From Nitrosomonadales bacterium (lineage in GTDB: Bacteria; Pseudomonadota; Gammaproteobacteria; Burkholderiales; Gallionellaceae): a stretch of 57,621 nt of DNA. Below, in pieces: positions 42,404-54,472 of this stretch (within the stretch, counting starts at the first letter, position 1; every line of letters starts with the position of its first letter). Position numbers and translations under genes: made by a program. The stretch covers positions 1-57,621 of the forward strand of contig JANXWX010000181.1 of NCBI GenBank assembly GCA_025350915.1, in the 5' to 3' direction. The notes beneath the pieces were generated by a model. It was not told the origin of the DNA and made no database searches. It saw nothing but the letters and a program-made list of their open reading frames with translations.

Positions 42404-44419
42404 ATGGCTGTGGCGCGGAATGTAAGACCCCCGAAGTTTAACGATACAACAGGTGCAATACGCGCTTTAGCGATGGATGCAGTGCAGAAGGCTAATTCAG
42501 GCCATCCTGGCGCGCCTATGGGTATGGCAGAAATTGCCGAAGTCCTGTGGAATCATCATCTGCGGCACAATCCAGCCAACCCTAAATGGGCCGACCGTGA
42601 TCGTTTTGTGCAGTCAAACGGCCATGGTTCAATGTTGATCTATGCGTTGCTGCACCTGTCAGGTTACGACCTGCCTATGGAAGAAATCAAGCGCTTCCGT
42701 CAAATGCATTCCAAGACACCTGGTCACCCTGAATATGGTTATACCGTAGGTGTTGAAACAACCACCGGCCCGCTGGGTCAGGGCATTACCAACGCCGTAG
42801 GTATGGCGATGGCAGAAAAGCTGCTCGCAAATGAATTCAACAAGCCGGGACATGAAATCGTCAATCATTACACCTATGTCTTTATGGGTGACGGATGCCT
42901 GATGGAAGGAATTTCACATGAGTCATGTGCATTGGCCGGTACCTGGGGCTTGGGCAAGCTGATTGGGTTCTGGGATGACAACGATATCTCTATCGATGGT
43001 CACGTAGGTGCCTGGTTTACCGATAATACCCCAAAGCGTTTTGAAGCCTATGGCTGGCACGTTATCGCTGATGTACAAGGTCATGATCCTGTTGAAATCG
43101 AGGCGGCTATCAAGGCTGCCAAGTTGGTTACTGACAAACCTACACTGATCTGTTGCAAAACAGTCATTGGTGCCGGTTCTCCAAACAAAGAAGGCACGCA
43201 TGACGTCCACGGCGCAGCATTGGGTGACGCAGAAGTCGCTGCAACCCGCGCGCATATTGGCTGGAATTACCCTCCATTTGAAATTCCCAAGCATGTTTAT
43301 CAGGCTTGGGATGCACGTACCAAAGGCGAGGTACTGGAAAAATTGTGGAACAATAATTTTGCCGAATATCGCGCAAAATTTCCTGAAGAGGCGGCAGAAT
43401 TTGAACGCCGTATGAAGGGTGATTTGCCAGCGAACTGGAGCAAGCATGCTGCCGAAGTGATGAAGCAAGTCAATGAAAAGGCAGAAACCATTGCGACTCG
43501 CAAGGCTTCACAAAATACGATTAATGCATTGGTGCCTGTGCTGCCGGAGTTTTTGGGCGGCTCTGCAGACCTGACCGGATCAAATCTGACCAACTGGACT
43601 GGGGCACATCACGTATCTGCTAAAAAGCCAGGCAACTACATCAGCTATGGCGTACGTGAATTTGGTATGTCACATATCATGAATGGTATGGCGCTGCATG
43701 GTGGCTTGTTGCCATTCGGCGGCACGTTTTTGATGTTCTCTGAATATGCACGTAATGCATTGCGTATGTCGGCATTAATGAAGCAGCGTGTCATATATGT
43801 GTATACCCATGACTCTATCGGTCTGGGCGAAGATGGTCCAACCCACCAGCCAGTTGAGCAAACATCGACATTGCGTTACATCCCCAATATGGATGTTTGG
43901 CGTCCCTGTGACACGGTTGAATCTGCCGCTTCTTGGATTTGCGCGGTTGAGCGCAAAACAGGACCATCGTCGCTGATCTTCAGCCGTCAAAACTTGAACT
44001 TCCAAAAACGCGATGCCGCGCAAATCGCCAATATCAATAAAGGCGGTTATGTATTGTCTGAAGCGTCTAATGGCAAGCCACAGGCAATCATTATTGCAAC
44101 CGGCTCTGAAGTTAACCTGGCAATGGAAGCACAAAAAGTGTTGGCACAAGAAGGAGTCAATGTCCGCGTTGTCTCAATGCCTTCGACGAATGTGTTTGAT
44201 CGTCAGGATAAAGCCTACAAGGATTCTGTCCTGCTAAAAGGCGTCAAGCGCGTCGCTGTGGAAGCGGGTATCACCGGCTTCTGGCATAAATATGTAGGAC
44301 TTGAAGGCGCGGTTGTGGGTATGGATTGTTTTGGTGAATCTGCGCCGGCGAACGATCTGTTCAAGCATTTTGGCTTCACCACAGAAAATGTCGTGAAAAC
44401 AGTAAAAAGCATTTTGTAA
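42404..44419 (+). CDS. tkt: Transketolase
   Basis: 671 residues, normal. Thiamine-diphosphate enzyme with [47 protein letters not shown] (TPP/Mg motif), and [22 protein letters not shown]. It moves two-carbon units between sugar phosphates in the pentose-phosphate and Calvin cycles. It heads a run with gap, pgk, pyk, fba and fbp, the layout known from autotrophic betaproteobacteria. A strong AGGAGG site and a promoter at 42311 suggest high expression. The substrate role (Calvin or pentose) cannot be told from sequence. Confidence 0.97.
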   Translation: MAVARNVRPPKFNDTTGAIRALAMDAVQKANSGHPGAPMGMAEIAEVLWNHHLRHNPANPKWADRDRFVQSNGHGSMLIYALLHLSGYDLPMEEIKRFRQMHSKTPGHPEYGYTVGVETTTGPLGQGITNAVGMAMAEKLLANEFNKPGHEIVNHYTYVFMGDGCLMEGISHESCALAGTWGLGKLIGFWDDNDISIDGHVGAWFTDNTPKRFEAYGWHVIADVQGHDPVEIEAAIKAAKLVTDKPTLICCKTVIGAGSPNKEGTHDVHGAALGDAEVAATRAHIGWNYPPFEIPKHVYQAWDARTKGEVLEKLWNNNFAEYRAKFPEEAAEFERRMKGDLPANWSKHAAEVMKQVNEKAETIATRKASQNTINALVPVLPEFLGGSADLTGSNLTNWTGAHHVSAKKPGNYISYGVREFGMSHIMNGMALHGGLLPFGGTFLMFSEYARNALRMSALMKQRVIYVYTHDSIGLGEDGPTHQPVEQTSTLRYIPNMDVWRPCDTVESAASWICAVERKTGPSSLIFSRQNLNFQKRDAAQIANINKGGYVLSEASNGKPQAIIIATGSEVNLAMEAQKVLAQEGVNVRVVSMPSTNVFDRQDKAYKDSVLLKGVKRVAVEAGITGFWHKYVGLEGAVVGMDCFGESAPANDLFKHFGFTTENVVKTVKSIL

Positions 44420-44467
44420 AATAAAAACAATAAATAATAGATAAATTTTTAATTATGGGAGATTTAA

Positions 44468-45472
<1,005 letters not shown>

Positions 45473-45486
45473 TTGTGAATCAAGTT

Positions 45487-45514
45487 AAGGGCTGACGTTA
45501 AGTCAGCCCTTTTA
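45487..45514 (+). terminator. Intrinsic terminator after gap
   Basis: aagggctgac (45487-45496) and gtcagccctt (45502-45511) form a perfect 10-bp stem around gttaa, followed by TTT. It lies between gap and pgk and may give partial attenuation. Confidence 0.8.
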
Positions 45515-45545
45515 TCTTTAGCAGCAAGTTCATAAGGAAAGAAGT

Positions 45546-46727
45546 ATGTCAGTTATTAAAATGACCGACCTGGATCTCAAGGGAAAACGCGTATTGATCC
45601 GCGCCGATCTTAACGTGCCGGTTAAAGATGGAAAAGTAACCTCGGATGCACGCATTGCCGCCTCCATGGCTACCATCAATCATGCGCTCAAGGCGGGTGC
45701 CCGGGTAATGGTAACCTCTCACCTTGGTCGTCCGGAGGAAGGTGTATATTCCGAAGAAAATTCATTGAAGCCGGTTGCGAATGATATTTCAACGAAACTG
45801 GGTAAACCTGTGCGCCTGATCAAGGATTGGGTTGATGGTGGTTTTGAAGTTGCGCCAGGTGAATTGGTGTTGCTGGAAAATTGCCGTTTTAACAAGGGCG
45901 AGAAAAAAAGCCTGGATGAAACATCCAAAAAATATGCTGCCCTGTGTGACATATTTGTAATGGATGCATTTGGTACAGCGCACCGTGCTGAAGCCTCAAC
46001 CCACGGTGTTGCAAAGTTTGCACCTGTAGCCTGTGCCGGTATTTTGCTGACAGAAGAATTGGAAGCATTAACCAAAGCTTTGCTAAGCCCGGCACGTCCG
46101 ATGGTTGCAATTGTCGGCGGCTCCAAGGTATCCACAAAGCTGACGGTGCTGGAATCGCTTTCCGAGAAATGCGAGCAACTGGTTGTGGGTGGCGGTATTG
46201 CCAATACCTTCCTGAAGGCTGCCGGCAAGAATGTAGGTAAGTCTTTATGCGAAGATGATCTGGTACCTACAGCACAAGCTCTAATGAAAAAAATGACAGC
46301 GCGTGGTGCAACAATTCCGATTGCTAAAGATGTGGTTGTTGGCAAAAAATTTGATGCAAATGAACCGGCTGTGTTGAAAGATGCAAGTGCTGTTGCCGAT
46401 GACGACATGATATTTGATATCGGTCCGAAGTCTGCTCAAGAACTGGCTGACATTATCATGAAGGCAGGAACCGTCGTATGGAATGGTCCGGTAGGCGTAT
46501 TTGAGTTTGACCAGTTTGGTGAAGGTACCAAAACGGTTGCAATGGCTATCGCCAATACCAAAGCCTTTACCCTGGCTGGCGGTGGCGATACCATTGCGGC
46601 GATACAAAAATACGACATCTTTGACAAGATTTCATATATCTCAACCGCAGGTGGTGCTTTCCTTGAGTTTCTTGAAGGAAAAACGTTGCCGGCAGTGGAA
46701 ATATTGCAGCAACGTGCAGCCAAGTAA
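45546..46727 (+). CDS. pgk: Phosphoglycerate kinase
   Basis: 393 residues. [18 protein letters not shown] is the N-terminal signature, then [24 protein letters not shown], and at the C-terminus [18 protein letters not shown] and [11 protein letters not shown]. It makes or uses ATP between 1,3-bisphosphoglycerate and 3-phosphoglycerate. AAGGAAAGAAG precedes the ATG. A hairpin without a good T tract follows it. The order gap-pgk is the usual lower-triose arrangement. Confidence 0.97.
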   Translation: MSVIKMTDLDLKGKRVLIRADLNVPVKDGKVTSDARIAASMATINHALKAGARVMVTSHLGRPEEGVYSEENSLKPVANDISTKLGKPVRLIKDWVDGGFEVAPGELVLLENCRFNKGEKKSLDETSKKYAALCDIFVMDAFGTAHRAEASTHGVAKFAPVACAGILLTEELEALTKALLSPARPMVAIVGGSKVSTKLTVLESLSEKCEQLVVGGGIANTFLKAAGKNVGKSLCEDDLVPTAQALMKKMTARGATIPIAKDVVVGKKFDANEPAVLKDASAVADDDMIFDIGPKSAQELADIIMKAGTVVWNGPVGVFEFDQFGEGTKTVAMAIANTKAFTLAGGGDTIAAIQKYDIFDKISYISTAGGAFLEFLEGKTLPAVEILQQRAAK

Positions 46728-46734
46728 ATAACCT

Positions 46735-46754
46735 CCCGCAACATGGGTTGCGGG
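46735..46754 (+). terminator. Hairpin after pgk
   Basis: cccgcaac (46735-46742) and gttgcggg (46747-46754) around atgg. It is followed by TATAAATAAT rather than a run of T, so termination is uncertain. Confidence 0.5.
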
Positions 46755-46784
46755 TATAAATAATTTAAAAATAAAAATATCTAA

Positions 46785-48224
46785 ATGTTACGTAGAACAA
46801 AAATTGTAGCAACGCTGGGTCCCGCATCCGATACACAACCGGCACTGGAAGCATTAATAAGAGCAGGCGTAGATGTAGTACGCATGAATTTTTCACATGG
46901 CAAGGCAGAAGATCATGTGGCGCGAGCCAACAGGGTGCGCGCAGCGGCGGCAGCTTGTGGTCGTACAGTAGGCATATTGGCGGATCTGCAAGGTCCAAAA
47001 ATACGTATCAGCAAATTTGAGAACGATAAAATCTTATTAAATCCCGGAGATACGTTCACGCTGGATGCATCGTTGAAAGGCTTGGGTAATCAGGAGCACG
47101 TAGGCCTGGACTATAAAGAATTACCCAACGATGTCAGCAAGGGTACTGTACTTTTATTAAATGACGGCATGCTTGAGTTCCACGTCACTGAGGTAAAGGG
47201 CAGCAAGGTAGTCTGTAAAGTTGTGCGTGGCGGTCCTTTGTCGAATAACAAGGGCATCAACCGCAAAGGTGGCGGATTAACTGCACCGGCGTTAACGGAT
47301 AAAGACAAGGAAGATATCAAGACAGCTGCATTGATCAAAGCAGATTATTTGGCGGTCTCATTCCCGCGTTCAGCGGACGATATGAAAATGGCGAGGACGC
47401 TCATGCATGCCGCGGGTGGCAAGAGCCTGCTGATGGCCAAAATTGAACGTGCTGAGGCAATACCTGTACTGGGTGAAATTATTGATGCATCCGATGCCAT
47501 TATGGTCGCACGCGGTGATCTGTCGGTTGAAGTCGGCGATGCTGCCGTACCCGGCTTGCAAAAACGCATGATCAAAATGGCACGTGCACGTAACAAACTG
47601 GTCATTACTGCGACTCAGATGATGGAATCGATGATTACCAATCCGATTCCAACCCGTGCAGAAGTGTCTGACGTGGCTAACGCGGTGCTGGATGGCACGG
47701 ATGCGGTTATGTTGTCTGCTGAAACGGCTGTCGGTGATTATCCGGTAGAAACGATACAGGCAATGGTACGCATCTGCATGCAGGCCGAAAAAGAAATTGA
47801 AGAAAGCGATACAGACAGGCGCTTAACCCATACCAAGTTTTCACGTATTGACCAATCAATTGCGATGGCTTCTTTGTACGCCGCATCTCATTTCAAGGTT
47901 AAGGCGATTGTTGCGTTAACCCAATCAGGCTCAACAGCATTGTGGATGTCGAGGTTGAATGCAGGCGTGCCGATTTTTGCATTAACGCCTACTGAATCTA
48001 CCCTCAGCAAAGTAACCCTGTTCAGCGGCGTTCATCCGATCGCATTCAGTATCGAGTCCTCCTTCCCGTCGGTCGTGTTACGTGCTGCAGAAGATGAGCT
48101 GGTTCGTTTAGGTCTGGTACAAGAAGGCGATATGATGGTGATGACGATAGGCGAGGCCATTGGCAAAGCGGGGCACACCAACACGATGAAAATAGTGCGC
48201 GTTGGTGATCACCGTAACGGCTAA
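46785..48224 (+). CDS. pyk: Pyruvate kinase
   Basis: 479 residues. RRTKIVATLGPASDTQPALEAL, VVRMNFSHGKAEDHV, and LLMAKIERAEAIPVLGEIID (catalytic Lys and metal Glu region), with MVARGDLSVEVG and a C-terminal allosteric domain (about 350-479). It converts PEP and ADP to pyruvate and ATP. No ribosome-binding site is visible before the ATG. It sits inside an otherwise reversible gluconeogenic/Calvin set, so its control probably matters to flux. Confidence 0.96.
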   Translation: MLRRTKIVATLGPASDTQPALEALIRAGVDVVRMNFSHGKAEDHVARANRVRAAAAACGRTVGILADLQGPKIRISKFENDKILLNPGDTFTLDASLKGLGNQEHVGLDYKELPNDVSKGTVLLLNDGMLEFHVTEVKGSKVVCKVVRGGPLSNNKGINRKGGGLTAPALTDKDKEDIKTAALIKADYLAVSFPRSADDMKMARTLMHAAGGKSLLMAKIERAEAIPVLGEIIDASDAIMVARGDLSVEVGDAAVPGLQKRMIKMARARNKLVITATQMMESMITNPIPTRAEVSDVANAVLDGTDAVMLSAETAVGDYPVETIQAMVRICMQAEKEIEESDTDRRLTHTKFSRIDQSIAMASLYAASHFKVKAIVALTQSGSTALWMSRLNAGVPIFALTPTESTLSKVTLFSGVHPIAFSIESSFPSVVLRAAEDELVRLGLVQEGDMMVMTIGEAIGKAGHTNTMKIVRVGDHRNG

Positions 48225-48373
48225 AGGGTTGAATAAGGACCTGATGTAGAAGTACACTTCGTCAGTTAAGGTTGCACATTTACAGAATGAATAAAACAAT
48301 TGAGGAATCACCAACTCAGGTTTTTCAGTTGTTCACAAATTTATTAAATTATTTATATAGTTAGGAGAAAAAA

Positions 48374-49438
48374 ATGGCTCTAGTATCATTGCGTCAATTG
48401 CTGGATCATGCAGCAGAAAATAGTTATGGCTTACCGGCCTTTAACGTAAATAACCTTGAGCAAGTCAAGGCTATCATGGAAGCGGCTGATGAATGTAACA
48501 GCCCGGTGATTATGCAAGGATCCGCCGGTGCGCGTAAGTACGCTGGTGAGCCATTCTTGCGCCACCTGATTTTGGCTGCAGTAGAAATGTACCCGCATAT
48601 TCCGGTGGTAATGCACCAGGATCACGGCGCGTCGCCGGCAGTGTGTATCAACGCGATTCGTTCCGGTTTCTCAAGTGTCATGATGGATGGTTCATTGCTT
48701 GAAGATGCCAAGACACCTTCATCCTACGAATACAACGTGGAAGTAACCCGTAAAGTTGTGGATATGTCGCATGCAGTTGGTGTTTCTGTCGAGGGCGAGT
48801 TGGGTTGCCTGGGATCGCTGGAAACCGGTATGGGCGAGCAAGAAGATGGCCAGGGTGCTGAAGGCAAACTGGACCATTCACAATTGCTGACAGATCCAGA
48901 AGAAGCAGCTGACTTTGTAAAACGTACCGGTGTAGACGCATTGGCAATTGCGATCGGAACTTCGCACGGAGCCTACAAATTTACCCGCCCACCCACAGGT
49001 GATGTCTTGGCAATTAGCCGTATCAAGGAAATCCACGCACGTATCCCCAATACACACCTGGTAATGCACGGATCGTCATCAGTACCTCAGGAATGGTTGA
49101 AAATTATTGACCAGTTCGGCGGCGATATGGGCCAGACTTATGGCGTGCCGGTATCCGAGATCGTCGAAGGCATCAAGCACGGCGTACGTAAAGTCAATAT
49201 TGATACGGATCTGCGCATGGCTTCTACCGGTTCGGTACGCCGTCACCTGGCTAACAACCCGAAAGATTTTGACCCGCGCAAATTCCTGGCAGCTTCGACC
49301 ATTGCAATGAAAGAAATTTGTAAAGCGCGTTATGAAGCCTTCGGTTCTGCAGGTATGGCAGCCAAAGTAAAAGCAATATCCCTGGATAACATGGCAATCA
49401 GATATGCCAAGGGTGAGTTGAAAGCGATCGTTAAGTAA
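48374..49438 (+). CDS. fba: Fructose-bisphosphate aldolase, class II
   Basis: 354 residues. The zinc-site motif [17 protein letters not shown] is present, along with [41 protein letters not shown] and [13 protein letters not shown]. It splits or makes fructose-1,6-bisphosphate, and class II aldolases of this branch can also act on sedoheptulose-1,7-bisphosphate. TTAGGAGAAAAAA precedes the ATG. A strong terminator follows. The upstream 149-base gap has no gene. Confidence 0.97.
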   Translation: MALVSLRQLLDHAAENSYGLPAFNVNNLEQVKAIMEAADECNSPVIMQGSAGARKYAGEPFLRHLILAAVEMYPHIPVVMHQDHGASPAVCINAIRSGFSSVMMDGSLLEDAKTPSSYEYNVEVTRKVVDMSHAVGVSVEGELGCLGSLETGMGEQEDGQGAEGKLDHSQLLTDPEEAADFVKRTGVDALAIAIGTSHGAYKFTRPPTGDVLAISRIKEIHARIPNTHLVMHGSSSVPQEWLKIIDQFGGDMGQTYGVPVSEIVEGIKHGVRKVNIDTDLRMASTGSVRRHLANNPKDFDPRKFLAASTIAMKEICKARYEAFGSAGMAAKVKAISLDNMAIRYAKGELKAIVK

Positions 49439-49458
49439 TTAACGTCAAGTACGAATTA

Positions 49459-49490
49459 AAGAGGCGGCTTAAAGGCCGCCTCTTTTTTCT
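49459..49490 (+). terminator. Intrinsic terminator after fba
   Basis: aagaggcggc (49459-49468) and gccgcctctt (49475-49484) form a perfect 10-bp stem, followed by TTTTTCTTTT. This is the clearest terminator of the cluster. Confidence 0.88.
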
Positions 49491-49600
49491 TTTAGGACTA
49501 TCAACAAGTTAACATATTAGCTCGGTCTTATATGGAGAGCTGAAGCCAAAACGGGTAAAATTGATAGTTTAGATCGATAAATAGTAGAGGAAAGAGCGAG

Positions 49601-50605
49601 ATGAGTAAGAATTTGGTGCAATTTATAATTGAAGAACAAAGGCATGTTCCTGGCGCGACGGGTGATTTTACGGGCCTGTTGAGCGATATCATCATGGCAT
49701 GCAAGCAAATTGCACATAGTGTAAATAAAGGCGCGTTGATTGGTGTGTTGGGCAGCGCAGGTAGCGAAAACATCCAGGGCGAAACACAAAAGAAGCTGGA
49801 TGTGATAACCAATGAAATCTTTATCAAGGCCAATGAGTGGAGCGGTCACCTGGCTGCGATGGCCTCTGAAGAAATGGACGAAATCTATCCTATACCCGCG
49901 CAATATCCACGCGGTAAATACCTGCTTACCTTCGATCCGCTGGATGGTTCATCCAATATTGACGTGAATATTTCAGTAGGTACTATTTTCTCGATCCTGC
50001 GTTGCCCGGAAGGCGTGACCAATCCGACCGCTGCTGATTTTATGCAACCAGGCACCAAGCAAGTCTGCGCCGGCTATGCCTTGTACGGTCCTTCCACCAT
50101 GCTGGTTATCACCACAGGTCACGGTGTAAACGGCTTTACCCTGGACAACGATATCGGCGAATTTATGCTGACCCACCCCAAGATGAGCATACCAGTAGAT
50201 ACACAGGAATTTGCGATCAATATGTCTAATCAGCGCTACTGGGAAGAGCCGGTTCAACGTTATGTTGACGAGTGCATCAAAGGCAAGACAGAAGGCGGTC
50301 GCGAGAAAAATTTCAATATGCGCTGGGTCGCGTCCATGGTTGCTGAGGTACATCGTATCCTGACACGCGGCGGTATCTTTATGTATCCGTTTGACAATAA
50401 AGAAGTTGGCAAAGCCGGCAAACTGCGCTTGATGTATGAAGCCAACCCAATGTCGTTTATTGTTGAACAGGCCGGTGGTGTGTGTTCAACAGGACGCGAG
50501 CGTATTATGGACGTTAAGCCTAGCGGTTTGCATCAGCGTGTGCCTGTCATCCTGGGTTCAAAAAATGAAGTGGATCGTGTTGTAAGTTATCACAAAGGTA
50601 AGTAA
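49601..50605 (+). CDS. fbp: Fructose-1,6-bisphosphatase class I
   Basis: 334 residues. The metal-binding core is [21 protein letters not shown], with [13 protein letters not shown] before it and [27 protein letters not shown] after it. It dephosphorylates fructose-1,6-bisphosphate, the irreversible step of gluconeogenesis and of the Calvin cycle. It lies in the same direction as tkt, gap, pgk, pyk and fba, which supports an anabolic role for the cluster. GAGCGAG precedes the ATG. It has its own terminator. Confidence 0.97.
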   Translation: MSKNLVQFIIEEQRHVPGATGDFTGLLSDIIMACKQIAHSVNKGALIGVLGSAGSENIQGETQKKLDVITNEIFIKANEWSGHLAAMASEEMDEIYPIPAQYPRGKYLLTFDPLDGSSNIDVNISVGTIFSILRCPEGVTNPTAADFMQPGTKQVCAGYALYGPSTMLVITTGHGVNGFTLDNDIGEFMLTHPKMSIPVDTQEFAINMSNQRYWEEPVQRYVDECIKGKTEGGREKNFNMRWVASMVAEVHRILTRGGIFMYPFDNKEVGKAGKLRLMYEANPMSFIVEQAGGVCSTGRERIMDVKPSGLHQRVPVILGSKNEVDRVVSYHKGK

Positions 50606-50637
50606 GACTAGTTAAAGCATAATTTTGGCTTTCTTTT

Positions 50638-50670
50638 AAAGCCCGGTAGTGGTGTTACTGTCGGGCTTTT
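50638..50670 (+). terminator. Intrinsic terminator after fbp
   Basis: aaagcccggtagt and actgtcgggcttt pair through about 13 positions (two G-T wobbles) around ggtgtt, followed by T. It separates fbp from purC. Confidence 0.75.
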
Positions 50671-50701
50671 GAAGATTTCTAATTGAGTTGAAAGGGATAA
50701 A

Positions 50702-51586
50702 ATGTCCGCTCTGCATGAATCAAATTTAAGCAGTTTGCCGCTGATACACCGCGGCAAAGTGCGTGATCTTTATGCGATAGACGAGCAACACTTGCTCATC
50801 GTGCAGACCGACAGATTATCTGCATTTGACGTTATCCTTCCCAATCCCGTGCCCGGTAAAGGGCAGGTATTGACCACCCTGTCCAATTTCTGGTTTCAAA
50901 AACTGGGCAATGTGATTCCGAATCATCTGTCCGGTATCGCACCCGAGGATGTCGTCAAAACAGATGCAGACAAAGCGCAAATCAAGGGCCGTGCGTTTGT
51001 TGTCAAACGTCTTAAGGCCTTGCCTGTCGAGGCGATCGTACGTGGCTATCTGGTTGGCTCAGGCTGGAAGGAGTATAAAAAAACGGGTTCAGTGTGCGGC
51101 ATCAAACTGCCAGCAGGGTTGCAGGAAGCGCAAAAATTACCGCAACCCCTGTTCACACCTTCAACAAAAGCAGCGGCGGGCGAACATGATGAAAATATTT
51201 CTTTTGATCAGGTCGCCAAGTTGCTGGGTGTAGCACGAGCTAATGAAGTGAGCAAAGCATCGCTGGCCTTGTATGGGCAAGCTGCCGAGTTTGCTGCAAG
51301 CAAAGGAATTATCATTGCCGATACCAAATTTGAATTTGGTGTAGATGAAACCGGCAAGCTGTATTTGATTGATGAAGCACTAACCCCGGATTCCTCACGT
51401 TTCTGGCCAGCGGAAGATTATCGGGTAGGAAGAAACCCGCCCAGCTTTGACAAGCAATTTGTGCGCGATTGGCTGGAGGCTTCAGGCTGGAATAAACAGC
51501 CACCCGCACCACAGGTACCGCCAGAGGTATTACAGAAAACCGCCGACAAATATCAAGAAGCCCTGCGGCGGTTGATGGCTAATTAA
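50702..51586 (+). CDS. purC: Phosphoribosylaminoimidazole-succinocarboxamide synthase
   Basis: 294 residues, the longer (yeast-like) form. [38 protein letters not shown] and [16 protein letters not shown] are SAICAR synthetase signatures. It adds aspartate to CAIR in purine synthesis. GAAAGGGATAAA precedes the ATG. No other purine gene is close by. A bidirectional hairpin follows. Confidence 0.97.
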   Translation: MSALHESNLSSLPLIHRGKVRDLYAIDEQHLLIVQTDRLSAFDVILPNPVPGKGQVLTTLSNFWFQKLGNVIPNHLSGIAPEDVVKTDADKAQIKGRAFVVKRLKALPVEAIVRGYLVGSGWKEYKKTGSVCGIKLPAGLQEAQKLPQPLFTPSTKAAAGEHDENISFDQVAKLLGVARANEVSKASLALYGQAAEFAASKGIIIADTKFEFGVDETGKLYLIDEALTPDSSRFWPAEDYRVGRNPPSFDKQFVRDWLEASGWNKQPPAPQVPPEVLQKTADKYQEALRRLMAN

Positions 51587-51609
51587 AATACCAATGAAAC
51601 ATACTTAGT

Positions 51610-51645
51610 AAATAACCCGGCATACAAACTTGGCCGGTGTTATTT
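51610..51645. terminator. Bidirectional terminator-like hairpin between purC and the DUF4124 gene
   Basis: aaataacccggc and gccggtgttattt pair with one bulged base. It lies at the meeting point of two convergent genes and overlaps the last bases of the minus-strand gene. Confidence 0.55.
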
Positions 51646-52269
51646 GCTAGTGGGTGATGGTATGCCCTTAAGCTTTTTATACAACTCCTTTTCGTGCCCA
51701 AAGCGAGTTTTCACAACGTTCAGCTCATCTTCGCTTTTGCTTAATTCAGCTGCATAATTTGCTACTTTAGCTTCTGTTTTGGCAATATCATTGGTAAGTG
51801 ATACGGGAACTTTTTTGCCTCCCTTGCTGCGAAGATCACTTTCTTTTTGCAGGTCATCCAGACTGGATTTAGATGAACTTAACAGCATTTTATTGCTTTC
51901 AATCCGTGCATTAATCAGTAATAAACTACGATCAAGCGCCAGATCAATTTCCTTTTCATTGCTGTAAGTATTGAGCAAGGTGTTATCCCGACGCTTTTGT
52001 TCCATAGCAGCCTGTTTTTCAGCTGACATCTTTTGATCAGCTTCTTCCTTTGCTTTTAACGCGGCAGGATCAACTTTTTCAGGGCGCTTGTCTATCATGC
52101 CTTTCTTATTGAGGGTATCTTTGTCCTTATTTGCATATTCAGGCGGGATGACTTCACCATAATGGGTCACCCCATTGTCATCTACCCATTTGAATAATTT
52201 GGCTTCTGCATTCAAAGTGAACGCGTTGAAGAGGATGAAACTCAAGATCAAAAATTTAAATTTAAGCAT
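51640..52269 (-). CDS. Exported DUF4124-domain protein with coiled coil
   Basis: 209 residues from the ATG at 52269 (GGAG precedes it); an upstream start inside pyrE is less likely. A signal peptide covers about 1-23 (FLILSFILFNAFTLNAEA). The DUF4124 motif LFKWVDDNGVTHYGEVIPP follows. Residues about 70-200 are charged and predicted helical, with many Lys, Glu and Ser, likely a coiled coil. Family members are periplasmic and of unknown role. It overlaps pyrE by 8 bases on the same strand. Confidence 0.85.
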   Translation of the reverse strand: MLKFKFLILSFILFNAFTLNAEAKLFKWVDDNGVTHYGEVIPPEYANKDKDTLNKKGMIDKRPEKVDPAALKAKEEADQKMSAEKQAAMEQKRRDNTLLNTYSNEKEIDLALDRSLLLINARIESNKMLLSSSKSSLDDLQKESDLRSKGGKKVPVSLTNDIAKTEAKVANYAAELSKSEDELNVVKTRFGHEKELYKKLKGIPSPTSK

Positions 52270-52924
52270 GTTTGACTCCATATTGTTCACGATACGACTT
52301 GACCTGCTCAAGATACTTTCCGGCTTCCTGATCGGATTGTAAATACTCTAATAAATCATCCAGTGTGGCGATAGCAATAACGGGGATATTATAATTTTTC
52401 GTAACTTCCTGCACTGCTGAGAGGCCACCCAGTTCGCGCGAAACAGGCCCGAGCTCCATCCGGTCCAGTGCGATAACAGCAGCGGCTGGTGTGGCACCGG
52501 CAGCTTTAATTAATGTAATTGATTCACGCACTGACGTGCCGGCAGAAATAACGTCATCAATGATAAGTACATTTCCCTTCAAATCAGCACCAACCGTACT
52601 GCCACCTTCGCCGTGGTCTTTAGCTTCTTTACGGTTGAAGCAATAGGGTATATTTCGTCCTGATTCAGCCAATGCGATGGCGGTACCTGCCGCAAGTGGT
52701 ATACCCTTGTACGCGGGTCCATACAGCATATCAAACTGCACGTTTGATGCGACGATTGCCTGCGCGTAAAACTGGGTTAAGCGCCGTAAGGAATTGCCGT
52801 CATTAAATAGCCCTGCATTAAAAAAGTAAGGGGACATACGCCCGGCTTTGGTTTTAAATTCTCCAAAGCACAATACCTTTTGTTCGATAGCGAAACGTAT
52901 AAATTCCTGGCGAAAAGACAGCAT
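52262..52924 (-). CDS. pyrE: Orotate phosphoribosyltransferase
   Basis: 220 residues. NVLIIDDVISAGTSVRES is the PRPP-binding loop, with MLYGPAYKGIPLAAGTAIAL and FNRKEAKDHGEGG (catalytic Lys loop). It converts orotate and PRPP to OMP in pyrimidine synthesis. It is divergent from the exonuclease gene at 52990, with a 65-base gap. Length is normal for proteobacterial PyrE. Confidence 0.96.
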   Translation of the reverse strand: MLSFRQEFIRFAIEQKVLCFGEFKTKAGRMSPYFFNAGLFNDGNSLRRLTQFYAQAIVASNVQFDMLYGPAYKGIPLAAGTAIALAESGRNIPYCFNRKEAKDHGEGGSTVGADLKGNVLIIDDVISAGTSVRESITLIKAAGATPAAAVIALDRMELGPVSRELGGLSAVQEVTKNYNIPVIAIATLDDLLEYLQSDQEAGKYLEQVKSYREQYGVKHA

Positions 52925-52989
52925 AGTGACAGAGTAAGTATTATAACAATCGATATTATAATAGCGTACTTAATGAGGGGAGTGCTTTT

Positions 52990-53760
52990 GTGCGAGTAAT
53001 ATCAATAAATCTTAATGGAATCCGCTCAGCCTTTAACAAGGGGCTGTTGCAATGGTTGTCGTTACAAAACGCTGATATCGTCTGCCTGCAGGAATTAAAA
53101 GCGCAGGCAGACGATTTAAGCGCAGATATGATCAATCCTGGCGGCATGCACGGATATTTTCATTATGCTGATAAAAAAGGTTATAGCGGTGTCGGCATAT
53201 ACAGTAAAAATAAACCCGACAAAATTATTGTAGGGCTAGGCATACCCGAATTTGATAGTGAAGGACGCTATATTGAGGCCCAGTTTGGCAACCTCAGCGT
53301 CGTATCGTTGTATTTACCCTCGGGTTCAAGCGGTGAAGAGCGGCAGGCAGTGAAGTTTAAATTTATGGCAGCCTTTATGCCACACCTGCGCGATTTATAT
53401 GCGAGTGGCCGCGATGTGCTCATCTGCGGTGACTGGAATATTGCCCATACGGAAAAGGACTTGAAAAACTGGCGTGGCAACAAGAAAAATTCAGGATTTT
53501 TACCGGAAGAACGCGCCTGGTTAACCGAGTTGATCAACAGTGTGGGTTATGTGGATGTGTTTCGAAAACTGCATCCGGAATTGGAGGCGTACACCTGGTG
53601 GTCAAATCGTGGTCAGGCTTGGGCCAAGGATGTCGGCTGGCGTATAGACTATCAGTTTGCGACGCCCGGTATTGCAGAGAAGGCGATATCAACCGGCATC
53701 TACAAGGAGCAGCGTTTTAGTGATCATGCGCCGCTGATGGTTGATTACGATTATCTGTAA
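52990..53760 (+). CDS. Exodeoxyribonuclease III (ExoIII/AP endonuclease family)
   Basis: 256 residues from a GTG at 52990, with GGGGAG upstream. Motifs of the EEP nuclease fold: ISINLNGIRSAFNKG, IVCLQELKAQADD (metal Glu), ICGDWNIAHTEKDL, GWRIDYQFATPGI and a C-terminal SDHAPLMVDY (catalytic His). It repairs abasic sites and digests 3' ends. The pyrE-xth divergent pairing is common in betaproteobacteria. Its end overlaps the next minus-strand gene by 10 bases. Confidence 0.93.
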   Translation: MRVISINLNGIRSAFNKGLLQWLSLQNADIVCLQELKAQADDLSADMINPGGMHGYFHYADKKGYSGVGIYSKNKPDKIIVGLGIPEFDSEGRYIEAQFGNLSVVSLYLPSGSSGEERQAVKFKFMAAFMPHLRDLYASGRDVLICGDWNIAHTEKDLKNWRGNKKNSGFLPEERAWLTELINSVGYVDVFRKLHPELEAYTWWSNRGQAWAKDVGWRIDYQFATPGIAEKAISTGIYKEQRFSDHAPLMVDYDYL

Positions 53761-54095
53761 AGTTCGTCGCTGGATTTGCGGATGAAATGCGTATTTTTTT
53801 CGATTTGAATCTGGCATAACGCTAGCTGTGAAGCGAGTTTTAATTGGGTAGATTTTCTTTGACCCAGAACAAATCCGATAACCACACCAACTAATAAACC
53901 AATGCCAAGTGATTTAATCGGCGCCAGATTTAGATAGCTATTCACAATTTGCCCCACTGAGGCTGAATAATAAAATATCGCCGAAAACAACATGGCGCTT
54001 ATGAATGTGTAAGTAACAACAACCATCTTTGATTGCCGATCAAGCCGGTTGGCCAATTTTTGCAGAACAGCAATATCGTAAACCGCGTTTTCCAT
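53751..54095 (-). CDS. Membrane protein with two helices and a coiled tail, unknown
   Basis: 114 residues. Two hydrophobic helices at about 25-45 (VVVTYTFISAMLFSAIFYY) and 60-78 (SLGIGLLVGVVIGFVLG) flank a short loop; both ends are polar and helical. I do not recognise the family. Wzz/chain-length-type topology (helix-loop-helix with charged ends) is possible but unsupported by motifs. It is convergent with, and slightly overlaps, the exonuclease gene. Confidence 0.6.
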   Translation of the reverse strand: MENAVYDIAVLQKLANRLDRQSKMVVVTYTFISAMLFSAIFYYSASVGQIVNSYLNLAPIKSLGIGLLVGVVIGFVLGQRKSTQLKLASQLALCQIQIEKNTHFIRKSSDELYR

Positions 54096-54206
54096 ATCGT
54101 CGGGTAATTAATTAAATGTATATTGCATTTTGCCTGATGCAATGTAATGAAACAATAGAAGTTATTTGCACGTTAGAAAATCATTGAGATTGAAGAAGCA
54201 ACACAC

Positions 54207-54461
54207 CTATTGGTTGGTGCCGGCAACGGGTGCAGACTCTGCCTGAGAACCTGCAGTGATTGCTGAATCAGGTAATGCAGTGTGATCTGCCGGCGCAAAT
54301 GAAGGCAATGAAGGCAACGTGTTGACCAGTTTCGCTTTCTGTTTGGCTTGCACTTCAACGCTCAAATTCTTAATGGCCCTGCCGAGTAATGATTTTGCCA
54401 GCAAGATAACGATCACGCTGATCACGATAAGCAGAAACAACCGTTTATATTTTTGTAGCAT
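54207..54461 (-). CDS. Small single-anchor membrane protein, unknown
   Basis: 84 residues. One N-terminal helix (about 7-25, LFLLIVISVIVILLAKSLLG), then a basic stretch and a Pro/Ala/Ser-rich tail (PSLPSFAPADHTALP, AGSQAESAPVAG). It looks like an N-in anchored protein with a disordered tail. It lies 11 bases downstream of the ampG-like gene on the same strand, so it may be co-transcribed. No family recognised. Confidence 0.6.
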   Translation of the reverse strand: MLQKYKRLFLLIVISVIVILLAKSLLGRAIKNLSVEVQAKQKAKLVNTLPSLPSFAPADHTALPDSAITAGSQAESAPVAGTNQ

Positions 54462-54472
54462 ATCAAAGGCGG

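Noticed and set aside
45719-46408. A 229-residue minus-strand frame opposite pgk
   Set aside because: Fully antisense to a conserved gene with shadow-type composition.
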